Assembly: GCF_013283645.1 (NCBI RefSeq) | Contig: NZ_JABEKV010000001.1 | Span: 1,795,026 to 1,859,025 of the forward strand | Origin: Sinorhizobium psoraleae | GTDB taxonomy: Bacteria; Pseudomonadota; Alphaproteobacteria; Rhizobiales; Rhizobiaceae | Reading direction: 5' to 3' | DNA: 64,000 nt | Shown: piece after piece, positions 43,350 through 52,394 of the stretch | How positions within the stretch are numbered: the first letter of the stretch is position 1 | How the letters are laid out: each line of letters starts with the position of its first letter | The notes under the pieces: generated by a model | The model's input: the letters and a program-made list of their open reading frames with translations, nothing else | What the model was told of the DNA's origin: nothing | Databases searched by the model: none | Program-made: the position numbers and the translations under genes

Positions 43350-43835
43350 TTACTGCGAGATGGCGATGATCTCGAGCTCCTGGTCGCCTACGCTCACGAC
43401 ATCGCCAACGGCCTTGCCCATGAGAACCCTTGCCACCGGCGATACGTAGGAAATGGATCCGGCCTTGGGATCAGCTTCGTCCTCTCCCACGATGCGGTAT
43501 TTCTGCACCCGCCCGTCGTCGCGGCTGAAGGTGACCGTGCTCCCGAAGGCAACGGTGTCACTCGACGTCGGGTCGGGGACGACCTGAGCCGTGCGAAGGC
43601 GTTCCGCAAGGTAGCGCAGGTCACGCAAGGGGCCCGCCGCCTCCCGCCGTCGTTCATTCACGTCCTCGATTTTGCTCGCCGCATCATAGGCCTCGCGCGC
43701 TTGCTGGAGCTGCAATTGCAGCGCCTTCAGTCCCGCTTCCGTGACAAGGTTCGGGTGCGGCGAAATCGGGCGGTCGGGCAGCAGGGTTTCCGAGGCCGTT
43801 TCGGCACTTTCTTCCTTGACGAAGGCAACGCTCAA
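43350..43835 (-). CDS. GreA/GreB-family elongation-factor-like protein (TTG start)
   Basis: The 161-residue protein has an N-terminal coiled coil (about 30-90; TEAGLKALQLQLQQAREAYD) and a C-terminal FKBP-like Gre domain (about 95-161; TVTFSRDDGRVQKYRIVGED, SPVARVLMGKAVGDVV). Rhizobia keep extra Gre-like proteins beside the housekeeping GreA. I start it at a TTG (43835), giving MSVAFVKEESAETAS with GGAG in front; an ATG twelve codons upstream exists but the TTG fits the family N-terminus. It binds the RNA polymerase secondary channel or acts as an Rnk-like decoy (inference). Confidence 0.87.
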   Translation of the reverse strand: MSVAFVKEESAETASETLLPDRPISPHPNLVTEAGLKALQLQLQQAREAYDAASKIEDVNERRREAAGPLRDLRYLAERLRTAQVVPDPTSSDTVAFGSTVTFSRDDGRVQKYRIVGEDEADPKAGSISYVSPVARVLMGKAVGDVVSVGDQELEIIAISQ

Positions 43836-44009
43836 GATCGAACTCCATTCAGACGCGGTGCGCTCTGACAACGCCGGGGGAACAGCAGTTATCAGAACCA
43901 GTGTTGCGGCGACTTCGGTGGCCGACGCGGATCAATGGTATACGATGTTTCCGATGCGGACCATTGATTCCGCCCGATGCTCAATGTCCGCCCTGCGGCC
44001 AAAGCGTCA

Positions 44010-44705
44010 TTATCTCGGGGCCAGGCCATCGAGCAGGAAGTCCAGGCCTTTCCTGAAAGCGCCGTCCCAATCGTTATCCAACAGCAGGCGAGTGCGTTCG
44101 ATTGTCGGATAGCGTTCGTTGAGACGTGTAAGGCGCTGCTGTGCGGCGGCCCTGTCGTCGTCCGAGAGGTCGAAGCTCGCCCGGGTGGTGGTAGCGCCGA
44201 TCACATAGTTCCAGAGCGACCATATTGCGACGTTCAAATCCGCGTCCGCTACACCGGCTCTGGACAAGGTCTTGCTCAGCAGTTCCAGGCGACCAAGGAT
44301 GTTCGGGCCGAGCGCCCGGCGCGGCAACAGCGATGCCGACCAGGGATGGCGCAGCATGCTGGCGCGCCAGTCTTCGAGCATATGAACGACTTCCCCGCGC
44401 CAGTCTTGAGACTCAACTATTTGCGGCGGTGCGCGATATTCGAGCACCGAGTCGAGCGCCAGATCAAAGACCTCCTCTTTGTTGCCGACGTGCCAATACA
44501 GGCTCATTGCGCCCGAGCCGAGGCGATCGGCCAGCCGACGCATCTTCAATCCGTCGACTCCCTCGGCGTCCAGCAGCTCTACCGCGGTCGCCACGATCCG
44601 TTCCAGTGACAGAGGCGGTTCCCGCGACGCTTCCTGCACGGACCGGGGTGATGCAGCCGTCCGTTGAGACCGTTTGCTCTGAGCGCCGCTACGTTTGGCT
44701 GCCAT
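44010..44705 (-). CDS. TetR-family regulator (TetR_C_1 type)
   Basis: The 231-residue repressor has a basic N-terminal tail (about 1-30), the TetR helix-turn-helix (about 35-80; TAVELLDAEGVDGLKMRRLA, GSGAMSLYWHVGNKEEVFDL) and an all-helical ligand domain like that of classical TetR. It is divergent from the exported RidA gene at 44940. The shared region has a perfect 46-bp palindrome (44877-44922), its likely operator. Confidence 0.92.
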   Translation of the reverse strand: MAAKRSGAQSKRSQRTAASPRSVQEASREPPLSLERIVATAVELLDAEGVDGLKMRRLADRLGSGAMSLYWHVGNKEEVFDLALDSVLEYRAPPQIVESQDWRGEVVHMLEDWRASMLRHPWSASLLPRRALGPNILGRLELLSKTLSRAGVADADLNVAIWSLWNYVIGATTTRASFDLSDDDRAAAQQRLTRLNERYPTIERTRLLLDNDWDGAFRKGLDFLLDGLAPR

Positions 44706-44717
44706 CCGTCTTCCCCG

Positions 44718-44824
44718 CTACTGCGTGATTCCTCAAATCGGAAACGATTTGAGGACAAAATCATGCAGCAATTCAAAGTGCTACAGTGATCTTTGCGCGT
44801 CCGATTGGACGCGCGGCGCTGTGG
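44718..44824. repeat. Palindromic mosaic repeat, family P (inverted copy)
   Basis: Inverted family P element: CTACTGCGTGATTCCTCAAA, palindrome CTCAAATCGGAAACGATTTG, AATTCAAAGTGCTACAGTGA, then GCGCGTCCGATTGGACGCGC and GGCGCTGT. It lies directly upstream of the TetR start and next to the operator. Confidence 0.85.
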
Positions 44825-44876
44825 TCACAACGTCGATTTTGACCGGCAACGCGACGAATGTCGACCCTGACCGATT

Positions 44877-44922
44877 GACTCGTACGGCGTACGATGCGAT
44901 TGAATCGTACGCCGTACGAGTC
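44877..44922. promoter_or_regulatory. Perfect inverted repeat, probable TetR operator
   Basis: Arms GACTCGTACGGCGTACGAT (44877-44895) and its exact reverse complement (44904-44922) flank the 8-bp GCGATTGA. Each arm contains the nearly self-palindromic TCGTACGGCGTACGA, so there are two TetR-type sites. It ends 17 bp before the RidA start codon (44940) and lies in the 234-bp gap to the divergent TetR gene, where it can control both. Confidence 0.82.
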
Positions 44923-44939
44923 AGAGCCAAGAGAAAATC

Positions 44940-45428
44940 ATGTCACGCGCAATCAAGCATTTGCTTATCGGAGGGCTAATCATCATGACCATCGCAGTTC
45001 CCAATGCGGCGACAGCGAATGAGAAGGATCTCGAGCTGACCATCGTCAATCCGAAGAACCTCTATGACCCGACGCCGAATGGCTACAGCACGGCGGTGAT
45101 TGTGCCCCGCGAAGCCCGGGTGGCCTACATCTCCGGACAGGGCGGCCAAGACAGCACGGGAGCCTTGTCGCCCGACTTCGCTGTCCAGGTTAAGCAGGCC
45201 TACGCAAATTTGCGCACCGCCCTCGATGCGCTCGGTGCACGGCCGGACCAGGTCGCCAAGCTCACGGTCTTCGTGGTCGATCACGATATGTCCAAGCTTG
45301 AGGTGCTGACCAGGAACGTAAAGGAAATGTTCGGCGGGGCGCTGCCGGCACAAACTCTGATTCCTGTCCCCAAGCTTGCAATTGACCCCATGCTTTTCGA
45401 GGTCGAAGCCGTCGTCATGCTGGACTAA
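44940..45428 (+). CDS. Exported RidA-family protein
   Basis: The 162-residue product has a signal peptide (about 1-27, ending ATANEK) followed by a RidA domain: AYISGQGGQDSTGALSPDF, QVKQAYANLRTALDALGA, VVDHDMSKLEV, and a C-terminal LIPVPKLAIDPMLFEVEAVV. A signal peptide on a RidA protein points to a periplasmic role distinct from cytoplasmic imine hydrolysis. It is probably controlled by the divergent TetR regulator through the palindrome just upstream. Confidence 0.9.
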   Translation: MSRAIKHLLIGGLIIMTIAVPNAATANEKDLELTIVNPKNLYDPTPNGYSTAVIVPREARVAYISGQGGQDSTGALSPDFAVQVKQAYANLRTALDALGARPDQVAKLTVFVVDHDMSKLEVLTRNVKEMFGGALPAQTLIPVPKLAIDPMLFEVEAVVMLD

Positions 45429-45787
45429 CGCATCGGCCCGAAAATCGGACTCGATTTTCGGAAAGCACGATGCGTAGATTCAAAGAGTTACAGCGTCCTT
45501 CGTGCGTCCTAAAGGACGCACGGCGCTGTAATGCATGTCGCCCAAAAGTGGTGCAGCGGTTTTGGGACAACGGCATGCATAAAAACAAGGACCTAAAGCG
45601 CGTCGCATGAGTCCGATTGAACGCGACGCGCTTTAGAGCAATTCCAGGAAAAGTGTGTCGCGGTTTCCGTGCGGAATTGCATAATTTCAAAGAGTTGGAT
45701 CATTCGCGGACGCTGTAGCAGCTTGAATTGCTGCATGTTTTCATCCTTATATCGGATAGGATTCAAGGAAACATGCAGCAGGTTCAA
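45429..45787. repeat. Intergenic region with several P and Q repeats
   Basis: 45464-45534 carries a family P variant (CGATGCGTAGATTCAAAGAG, GTGCGTCCTAAAGGACGCAC, GGCGCTGTA). 45595-45632 is a palindrome of AAAGCGCGTCGC and GCGACGCGCTTT. 45635-45705 is an inverted family Q element (GCAATTCCAGGAAAAGTGTG). 45707-45783 is a direct family P half (GACGCTGTAGCAGCTTGAAT, ATCGGATAGGATTCAAGG, AACATGCAGCAG). The last one runs into the leader of the beta-lactamase-like gene and provides its only AAGGA. Confidence 0.75.
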
Positions 45788-46936
45788 ATGAAAACCCTAG
45801 GACTGGCAGCCTTCAGCCTGATCGTCTCGACGCTCCCTTTCTCATTCGCCGCGGCAAACGAAGACGCCTTCCAAGCGAAAGCGCGCGCGGCCTTTGCAAG
45901 CGCCATCGAAGAATACAAAATTCCCGGGCTCGTCGTGGGCATGACCAGGAACGGCGAGCACAGCTTCTATGCGACAGGCCTCGCATCGCGCGCCGACAAC
46001 CGTCCGGCAACCCCCGATACTCTTTTCGAACTGGGGTCGATCAGCAAGGTCTTCAACGTGACGCTGGCGGCGCTCGCCGAGCAGGGCGGGCAGCTCTCCC
46101 TTGATGACAAGGTTTCCCGGCATCTGTGCGCCGACACCTGCTCGATCGGCGACGGCATGACGCTCATGGACCTCGCGACCCATCACTCCGGCGGGCTGCC
46201 GCTGCAGGTTCCCGACGGCATCGCGGACACCGACGCGCTTGTAAACTGGCTCAAGGACTGGCGGCCGCCGCAGCCTGGAACGCGCAGCTATTCCAACGTC
46301 AGCATCGGGCTTCTTGGCCATATCGCCGCACGTGCGATGGAAATGAACTACACGCAGGCGGTCGAGACGGTGCTGATCCCCGCATTCGGTCTTGAGAACA
46401 CCTTTATCGACGTGCCCGCCAAGGCGATGGACAACTACGCCTTCGGCTACGAGCGCAAGACCGACAAACCGATCCGTGTGACGCCGGGTGTCCTCGACGC
46501 GGAAGCCTACGGCGTCAAGTCGAGCGCGCGTGACATGCTGAAGCTGCTCGATGTGGAGCTCGGGGAGGGGACCGTGTCCCCGGAGCTGAAAGCGGCTGTC
46601 CGGCGTACCCAGGAAGGCCAGTTCAGGACCGCGAAATTCACGCAGGGCATGATCTGGGAGCAGTACCCATGGCCCGCCGATCTCGAGACGATGGTGGCGG
46701 GGAACGGCTACGATTTCATCCTTCGCCCGCAGAAGGCAGACCGGATCGAACCGGCGCTCGCGCCCGAGAAGAATGTTATCATCAACAAGACCGGATCGAC
46801 GAACGGCTTCGGCGGCTATGTCGTGCTCATTCCGAGCGAGAAGCTCGGCATCGTGGTTCTCGCGAACCGGAATTATCCGAACGAAGCGCGGGTGAGGGCA
46901 ACCTATGCGCTGATCGAGGCGCTGCTCTCGAAATAG
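45788..46936 (+). CDS. Class C beta-lactamase-like serine hydrolase
   Basis: The 382-residue exported protein has a signal peptide (about 1-23) and the three active-site boxes of class C beta-lactamases: S84-I-S-K87 (ELGSISKVF), Y168-S-N170 (SYSNVSIG) and KTG in INKTGSTNGFGGYV near residue 336. The length matches AmpC (about 380). It either hydrolyses cephalosporins or acts on peptidoglycan-related esters; sequence alone cannot decide, but KTG and overall size favour a true AmpC. No ampR neighbour is present. ATG 45788 directly follows a family P repeat. Confidence 0.9.
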   Translation: MKTLGLAAFSLIVSTLPFSFAAANEDAFQAKARAAFASAIEEYKIPGLVVGMTRNGEHSFYATGLASRADNRPATPDTLFELGSISKVFNVTLAALAEQGGQLSLDDKVSRHLCADTCSIGDGMTLMDLATHHSGGLPLQVPDGIADTDALVNWLKDWRPPQPGTRSYSNVSIGLLGHIAARAMEMNYTQAVETVLIPAFGLENTFIDVPAKAMDNYAFGYERKTDKPIRVTPGVLDAEAYGVKSSARDMLKLLDVELGEGTVSPELKAAVRRTQEGQFRTAKFTQGMIWEQYPWPADLETMVAGNGYDFILRPQKADRIEPALAPEKNVIINKTGSTNGFGGYVVLIPSEKLGIVVLANRNYPNEARVRATYALIEALLSK

Positions 46937-47040
46937 GCTTGCGCGCGGGTACCGGACGGGAAGGTCACGACACGACCCGTTGCGGACTTTGGAGGATGGG
47001 CAATACTGCAAAGAGTGCCTCTATCTCAGGAAACACGATC

Positions 47041-47490
47041 ATGATTCCAGAGCGCCCTTCTCAGTGTCCTTTTTGCGAGATGGCACAGGGTCGCATTAGG
47101 CCAAGCACCATTTTTGAGAGCGATCGACTGCTGGCCTTCCTAGACATCTATCCGATCCGTCGCGGCCATGTTCAAATCATTCCTCGCGACCATTTCATAC
47201 ATTTCGGTGATCTGCCAGGCGATCTCGCGGGCGAGATTACCGCCCTGGGGCAGAAGATTGCCCGCGCTCAGAAGCGGATCTACAGAGTAGAGCGTGTCGC
47301 GTTCCTCTTTACAGGAGGCGACATTCCACACGTGCATGCTCATGTGGTTCCTATGGTGGAAAAGACCGACATAACATCGCGGCGCTACATCAAAGAAGAA
47401 ACACTTACGTTTGCGGCGACGCCTCGCGCAACGATGGACGAACTCAGCGTTGTGGCCAATGAGCTAACCAGCGCGCTCGACACCGCGTAG
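47041..47490 (+). CDS. HIT-family nucleotide hydrolase
   Basis: The 149-residue protein has the histidine triad H97-V-H99-A-H101 (IPHVHAHVVPM), an N-terminal zinc-like pair C9/C12 (CPFCEMAQG), and the FLDIYPIRRGHVQIIPRDHF core. HIT proteins hydrolyse or transfer nucleotides (AMP-lysine, Ap4A and similar). ATG 47041 is preferred because AGGAAA lies at good spacing; an in-frame ATG at 46996 also has GGAGG and would add 15 residues. Confidence 0.92.
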   Translation: MIPERPSQCPFCEMAQGRIRPSTIFESDRLLAFLDIYPIRRGHVQIIPRDHFIHFGDLPGDLAGEITALGQKIARAQKRIYRVERVAFLFTGGDIPHVHAHVVPMVEKTDITSRRYIKEETLTFAATPRATMDELSVVANELTSALDTA

Positions 47491-47700
47491 TTCCGCATTC
47501 GACCGATTGCGGACAACGGTGCCTACGCGATGAAAGGCTCGAATGAGCCCAAAGCTGCCATAGCGAGCGGCTCCCAAGATATCATCCTAGCCCGGCAAGC
47601 GCCGCTCCGCTGTCGCCCGCGTGAAATGGAAGTGGTTCGATTTCACGCGCAGTACCGTCCCGCTGCTCGCTCCAAGAACGGTACTGGCGTGCCGCGATTT

Positions 47701-48885
47701 TCAGTTCGCCACGGATTCAGCAAGCCTCATATCGTTTGCCGCTACTCTGCTAATCTGTCGGTACGTTATTTGAGCAATTACCAGCGCAAGGGCGATGAAT
47801 GCGGCGCCGATTAGACCGAGTTGGTACCGATCGAGCAATGTGATGCCGGCGGCACCAATCACGCCTGATGCGGATACACCTACGTAGAGAGCCGCCGAGT
47901 TCAATCCCAGCAGAAGGGACGCCGAACCGGGTGCCAAGCTAATCAAGCGGTGTTGCTGCGGCACAAGCAGTCCCCAGCCGCACACACCCCAGACAACGAG
48001 TGCCAGGGCCGAACTCCAAAGATGAGCCGTCGTCCATGGCAGCAACGCGAAATTGATCGCAGCAGCGGCAAGCGAGCCATTAATGGCAAGCCGGCTTCCA
48101 AAACGATCGGTGATATACCCGGCGGCGAAATTCCCGGCCGTCGCCGCGATTCCCCAAAGCAGGAGCAGCGCGGCCAACACGTCAGGCTGTCCGCCGGTGG
48201 CCCGATCAAAGGTCACACCGACGTAAGTATAGACCGCAAAAAATCCTGAGTAGGCTACCAGCGTCGTCACCAGAGTGAGTGCGATGCGGCTGTCCCTGAG
48301 CGGAACGAGGCGCTCTCGTAGGGAAACTGCCGGCAGCGGAGGTATCGTCGGCAAAAACATGTAGACGCCAGCGCCGGCAATGAGTCCGACGGCGGTCACA
48401 AACCACATCGTGGTTCGCCAGTCGCCAAGCCCGCCTATAAACGTCCCAATTGGCGAACCCAGCGCCGTTGCAGCAGACAGGCCCGCAATCACGATCGCCA
48501 ACGCACTTGCACGTCGCTCCGGTGCGACAAGCGAGGCGCCGGTCGCCGTCGCTGTCGGACTAAACATCGCCGCGCCAAGCCCTGCGATAAAGCGGCTCGC
48601 CAAGACCCACCCGATAGAAGGTGCGATTGCAGTAATGAGGTTGCCAAGTACGAACACCGCCATGCCGGTAAGCAACAGGCGCTTTCGTGGCCAGTGTGCC
48701 GCTGCTGCCGCAATGACGGGAGAAAGCAGGGCGAAACTCAAAGCGTATACAGTCACCATCTGGCCTGCGACCGCGATGGAAACGCCCAGGGCTTCTGACA
48801 CCTCCGGAAGAATTCCAGCAATGACAAAACTGTCAGTGCCGATAGCGAACATGCCGGTGGCAAGCACTACCAAGCGACGATCCAT
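47701..48885 (-). CDS. MFS transporter (DHA1, AraJ/YdhP-like)
   Basis: The 394-residue protein has about 12 transmembrane helices and the DHA1 signatures GMFAIGTDSFVIAGILPEVS and AAAAAHWPRKRLLLTGMAVF (motif A) plus ASRFIAGLGAAMFSPTATAT. It is a proton-driven exporter of drugs or sugars/arabinose-like compounds. ATG 48885 has GAAGGA upstream. The TetR gene 49028-49618 lies just upstream on the same strand and may control it. Confidence 0.92.
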   Translation of the reverse strand: MDRRLVVLATGMFAIGTDSFVIAGILPEVSEALGVSIAVAGQMVTVYALSFALLSPVIAAAAAHWPRKRLLLTGMAVFVLGNLITAIAPSIGWVLASRFIAGLGAAMFSPTATATGASLVAPERRASALAIVIAGLSAATALGSPIGTFIGGLGDWRTTMWFVTAVGLIAGAGVYMFLPTIPPLPAVSLRERLVPLRDSRIALTLVTTLVAYSGFFAVYTYVGVTFDRATGGQPDVLAALLLLWGIAATAGNFAAGYITDRFGSRLAINGSLAAAAINFALLPWTTAHLWSSALALVVWGVCGWGLLVPQQHRLISLAPGSASLLLGLNSAALYVGVSASGVIGAAGITLLDRYQLGLIGAAFIALALVIAQITYRQISRVAANDMRLAESVAN

Positions 48886-49027
48886 GGAGATAATCCTTCA
48901 AAAAAACCCGTCAACGGGCAACCGTGAGATACGGGCCGCGGGAATACTGGGGAAAAGTTCAATGCCGTCGATTTTCGCTGACAGCCAGCTCGGCTTTAGG
49001 ATCGCAGCGCTTGCACTGCGACAGACG

Positions 49028-49618
49028 TCAGGCGCCCCTTGCCTCCGGCTCCTTCGCCAGCATTAGCGCTGCTTCAATACCTGCCTCCAGGATGTCTTCC
49101 GCGAGAGACGCATCGGAAACGGCGCGGGCGATTTGCAGGGTCCCGACCATGACACCGAAAATCGCCATGGCGCGTCTGATTGACGCTGTCGTGCCAGTTT
49201 CCGGTAGCTGCTCGGCGAGGTTCTTGATGTAGGGGAGAAGATTATTTTCGTAAGCTTCTCGCGTCGACTGGGGTTGCCGCCCGATCTCCGGCAACAATGC
49301 AGCCGAGGGGCAGCCTTCTTCGCTCCGTTCAAGATGGGACTTGTTCAGGTATCCCCGGATTGCACCTTCGATCCCGCGGCCGTCACCACAATCCTGCTTC
49401 GATCTGGCAGATTGGTCAGCCAAGGTGTTCACGAGAGCCTCTCGGAGGAGAGTCTCTTTAGACTCGAAGTGCGCATAGAACGCCCCATTCGTCAGTCCTG
49501 CCTCGGCCATAATCCCAGCCAAGCCCGTCGCGGATGCGCCATCCTTTCGGAAGCGTCGCGAAGCGACATCGATTATCCGCTTCCGCGTAGTCTCTTTGTG
49601 ACCTTTCTCATAACGCAT
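49028..49618 (-). CDS. TetR-family regulator
   Basis: The 196-residue protein has the helix-turn-helix TTRKRIIDVASRRFRKDGAS and GLTNGAFYAHFESKETLLRE, and a short ligand domain of the TetR_C_11/AcrR-like type (ERSEEGCPSAALLPEIGR is a family feature). I start at ATG 49618 (MRYEKGHKE), with GGAGAG upstream; ATGs at 49630 and 49723 also exist. It is followed 142 bp later by the MFS exporter, the probable target. Confidence 0.88.
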   Translation of the reverse strand: MRYEKGHKETTRKRIIDVASRRFRKDGASATGLAGIMAEAGLTNGAFYAHFESKETLLREALVNTLADQSARSKQDCGDGRGIEGAIRGYLNKSHLERSEEGCPSAALLPEIGRQPQSTREAYENNLLPYIKNLAEQLPETGTTASIRRAMAIFGVMVGTLQIARAVSDASLAEDILEAGIEAALMLAKEPEARGA

Positions 49619-49747
49619 CGTGCTCTCCATCTTTCGGTATGTTGAAGGGTAACTGCGTAGCGCTTTCATGCTCGCAACGATAATTTCCTGCCCATTGGGT
49701 TTCCGCGTATCCAGGCGACACACCCCAGGGTCAGGCTCAAGTGCCGT

Positions 49748-51208
49748 TCAGACCGGCGTCGACAGAATGCCAACGGATGCTTCGACACGGCGCGCGAGTT
49801 GGAGAAGGCTTCTGTCACGACCCTGCTCGCCGTCGAGCTCAAGCCCAAACGGAAGCCCGTTGCCAGACACGCCTGTAGGAATGCTGATGCCTGGCAGGCC
49901 CGCTATGCTCGCGGTGATAGTGTGTCGTGCCAGAACCAGATCACTGACCTCATGACCCGCGATCAAGAATTTCGATTGATGCTCGATTCGCGGCGCCGTG
50001 CTGGGAGTTGTTGGAAAGAGAAGAGCCGAAGCTCCGCTGCGAGCCAATGCTTCTGCGAACCGACGCTGAATTTCGGGGCGATCGACTGAAACGGAGGTCT
50101 GATACGCCTCCGGGTTAAATCCCGGCCCGCTCGGCAATACGACATGTCCCCACGCGTCCTTCAGGCCCGATTTAAGTCCATTGTAAATTTCGTCGAAGGT
50201 GGTCGGAACGTCGTTGTGCAGAAGGAATTCCGATATTGCTTCCATTGTCTCGTGGAAAAAGATGCTCCAAGTCGACCTCTCGGTGATCGATGAAAAATCT
50301 TCTCCGAGGTCTACCTCCACAACCTCCGCACCAACTTGGCGTAGCCGGTAGATTGTATCTTTGAAATGGGCCTCGATATCAGGCTCTATCAGATCAAGAT
50401 ATTGCCGAGGCGCATAGGCCAACCTGACGCCCTTCAGATCAGAATGATCGGAGGATGCGACCGTCTCGGCCTTCGTCACGATTTGATCGACAAGCATGCA
50501 GTCGTCGACGCTGCGCGCAAGCACACCAGTTGTATCGAGGGTATGCGAGATCGGGGCGACGCCGTTGCGCGGCCAACGTCCTGTCGTCGGCTTGAAGCCA
50601 ACGACACCGCAGAGCGAGGCAGGCACTCGGATTGAACCTACCGTATCACCCCCTAGGGCCGCGGGCACGATCCGGGCTGCGACAGACGCGCCGGCGCCGC
50701 TCGAGGAGCCCCCGGAAATATGATTGCGACTGTGCGGATTTCTCACCTGGCCATAGGGGCTGTTGTTGCCGGTCAAGCCATAGGACATCTCAACGAGGTT
50801 ATTTTTGCCAAAGACGATGCCGCCAGCCTTTTTTATCGCACTGACAACATCGGCGTCCTCGCTCGGCACGAAACCGTCCAGATTCTGCACCCCGAGCGTC
50901 GTACGGAGTCCTTGAGTCAGATAGCTGTCCTTGACCGCCAACGGAACGCCCAGAAGGGGAGAGGTAGAGCCAGCGGCGCGGGCCTTGTCCGCATTTCGAG
51001 CCGCATTCAGCGCGGCTTCTTCATCTATCGTGATGAAGGCATTTAGATCTGAGTGGGTCCGGGCGCGCTGGAGGAGCGCGGCCGTGTATGACTCCGACGA
51101 GATATCTCCTTTACGAATGGCCGCGGCCGCTGCAACGACGCCAAGCCCCGCGAGCCAGTCTGATACTCCGTCCGAGGCTGCTCCGACGAGTTCGATGTTC
51201 TCTTGCAT
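49748..51208 (-). CDS. Amidase-signature-family hydrolase
   Basis: The 486-residue enzyme has the amidase signature triad: lysine in GVPLAVKDSYLTQGL, cis-serine and nucleophile serine in ISGGSSSGAGASVAARIVPA followed by ALGGDTVGSIRVPASLCGVV. It resembles indoleacetamide hydrolases and other aryl-amidases, so auxin-type or aromatic amide hydrolysis is possible but not assured. ATG 51208 (MQENIEL) follows GTGAGGT. A 39-bp AT-rich motif 80 bp upstream (51289-51327) is shared with the DUF6130 gene at 52395-52859, suggesting common regulation. Confidence 0.92.
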   Translation of the reverse strand: MQENIELVGAASDGVSDWLAGLGVVAAAAAIRKGDISSESYTAALLQRARTHSDLNAFITIDEEAALNAARNADKARAAGSTSPLLGVPLAVKDSYLTQGLRTTLGVQNLDGFVPSEDADVVSAIKKAGGIVFGKNNLVEMSYGLTGNNSPYGQVRNPHSRNHISGGSSSGAGASVAARIVPAALGGDTVGSIRVPASLCGVVGFKPTTGRWPRNGVAPISHTLDTTGVLARSVDDCMLVDQIVTKAETVASSDHSDLKGVRLAYAPRQYLDLIEPDIEAHFKDTIYRLRQVGAEVVEVDLGEDFSSITERSTWSIFFHETMEAISEFLLHNDVPTTFDEIYNGLKSGLKDAWGHVVLPSGPGFNPEAYQTSVSVDRPEIQRRFAEALARSGASALLFPTTPSTAPRIEHQSKFLIAGHEVSDLVLARHTITASIAGLPGISIPTGVSGNGLPFGLELDGEQGRDRSLLQLARRVEASVGILSTPV

Positions 51209-51288
51209 GATAACCTCACTTGAACGCTGCATGGAAACCCAGGATTGGTCGCCCGATCGTCGCTATCCTGTTGCAGCACGTTTCGTTG

Positions 51289-51327
51289 AATTACGATCAT
51301 AATATAATATTGCATCCATAATGCAAT
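51289..51327. promoter_or_regulatory. 39-bp AT-rich shared upstream motif (copy A)
   Basis: Starts AATTACGATCATAATA and ends CATAATGCAAT. On the minus strand it holds a perfect ATTGCAT-TATGG-ATGCAAT inverted repeat and a near-palindromic ATTATGATCGTAAT. It is 34/39 identical to 52976-53014; each lies 80-120 bp upstream of a minus-strand gene. It contrasts with the GC-rich surroundings and probably combines promoter and operator. Confidence 0.65.
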
Positions 51328-51693
51328 AGAAAACTTCGTGTCGTGAGAGAAGTTGACGTTGCGCTGCCAATTCGCGCCACCGTTGTCCTCGGAAGGTACA
51401 GTTGGCGACTGGCCCCGCCCGGGCGCTAACGACCACTATGAGTCTATCCGCCGCTGAGTGCACTTCTGCGGGGAGGATGGTTGTCCGGCCTTCCGCCAGA
51501 ATAGACCGCATGAGAGGCGGGCCAACAACCGTTGGCCCGCCCAGCAGCTACATCTAAAAGGCAACTTCCTGTGGCGGCCGGCTACGGAGGCACGGCTGAG
51601 GCAGGCGGCTAATATCGATCCTGGGAAGGATCGACTGTTTCGCCCGGCTGGCAGCAGTCCGCTACCGAACTTCCCAACAGAACATAGCCCGAT
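51328..51693. other. Intergenic region upstream of the amidase
   Basis: No gene recognised apart from the strong hairpin at 51516-51541. Short frames here lack family resemblance. Confidence 0.5.
51516..51541. terminator. Perfect 11-bp hairpin
   Basis: GGCGGGCCAAC, loop AACC, GTTGGCCCGCC. It lies between the monooxygenase-like gene stop (51694, minus strand) and the amidase promoter, so on the minus strand it follows the monooxygenase-like gene and can terminate it. No clear T run follows. Confidence 0.55.
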
Positions 51694-52107
51694 CTAGGCC
51701 AAGGCTCGCAGGAGCTTTAGCTCGACAGGTCCCTCGGTCAATGTTGCAACCGTCGTTGACCACTCGTTCACGTGCGGGGTTTGTTTATGAGCTTCAAGCG
51801 CTGCGGTACTCTCGAAGATTTCATAAAACACAAAAAGGCCGGGCTCTTCCAAACCCTGGTGGAATTGGCAGAGGAGATTTCCGGCTTCCTGCCGCACCTT
51901 TGGGACCAGAGTATTCGTCGCGCGGACGAGTTCAGCCTCTTTACCGTCTCGTGCCCGCAGCGATGCCACGACGGTAACGGCTCCTTCGGGGAGCGCCACC
52001 GTCTGAGCGGCGTGAGATGCCATAGGGGCAGAGATCGCGCCAGCCGCGGCAATCATTCCGAACGTTGTCACCAGGCTGCGTCGATTCATTTGCAACTGGT
52101 CTTTCAT
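51694..52107 (-). CDS. Exported antibiotic-biosynthesis-monooxygenase-like protein
   Basis: The 137-residue protein has a twin-arginine-like signal (NRRSLVTTFGMIAAAGAIS) and an ABM/dimeric ferredoxin-like domain: VTVVASLRARDGKEAELVRA, PGLFVFYEIFESTAALEAHK and PHVNEWSTTVATLTEGPVEL. Such small oxygenases act on quinol-like substrates without cofactor, or as haem monooxygenases. Start ATG 52107 has GGAG upstream; a longer frame to 52185 is unlikely. It lies between the amidase and DUF6130 genes, same strand. Confidence 0.87.
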   Translation of the reverse strand: MKDQLQMNRRSLVTTFGMIAAAGAISAPMASHAAQTVALPEGAVTVVASLRARDGKEAELVRATNTLVPKVRQEAGNLLCQFHQGLEEPGLFVFYEIFESTAALEAHKQTPHVNEWSTTVATLTEGPVELKLLRALA

Positions 52108-52394
52108 TTCAACTCCATCCGATCGAGTTTCAGGGCGAGTGTCATCAGCGCGGCGCGGAGCGCCGTCATGAACCTGTTTTGGCATCTGTTATTCCTATTC
52201 GTTGTGCTTCCAGCGTAGAGCGGTGGGCATGGCCCCCCTCTTCATCTGCAACTGTGAGTAAGGGAACATTTGTTTCTATCGGGCTGCCGGCGATCTCTCG
52301 ATCCCGCACGCCGAGCCATCTTGCGGCTCGGCGTACGTAGTCCAGATTGGCGCCGGACGGGCCGTTCTCGCTCCTGTGCGGAGCCGAGTCATGC

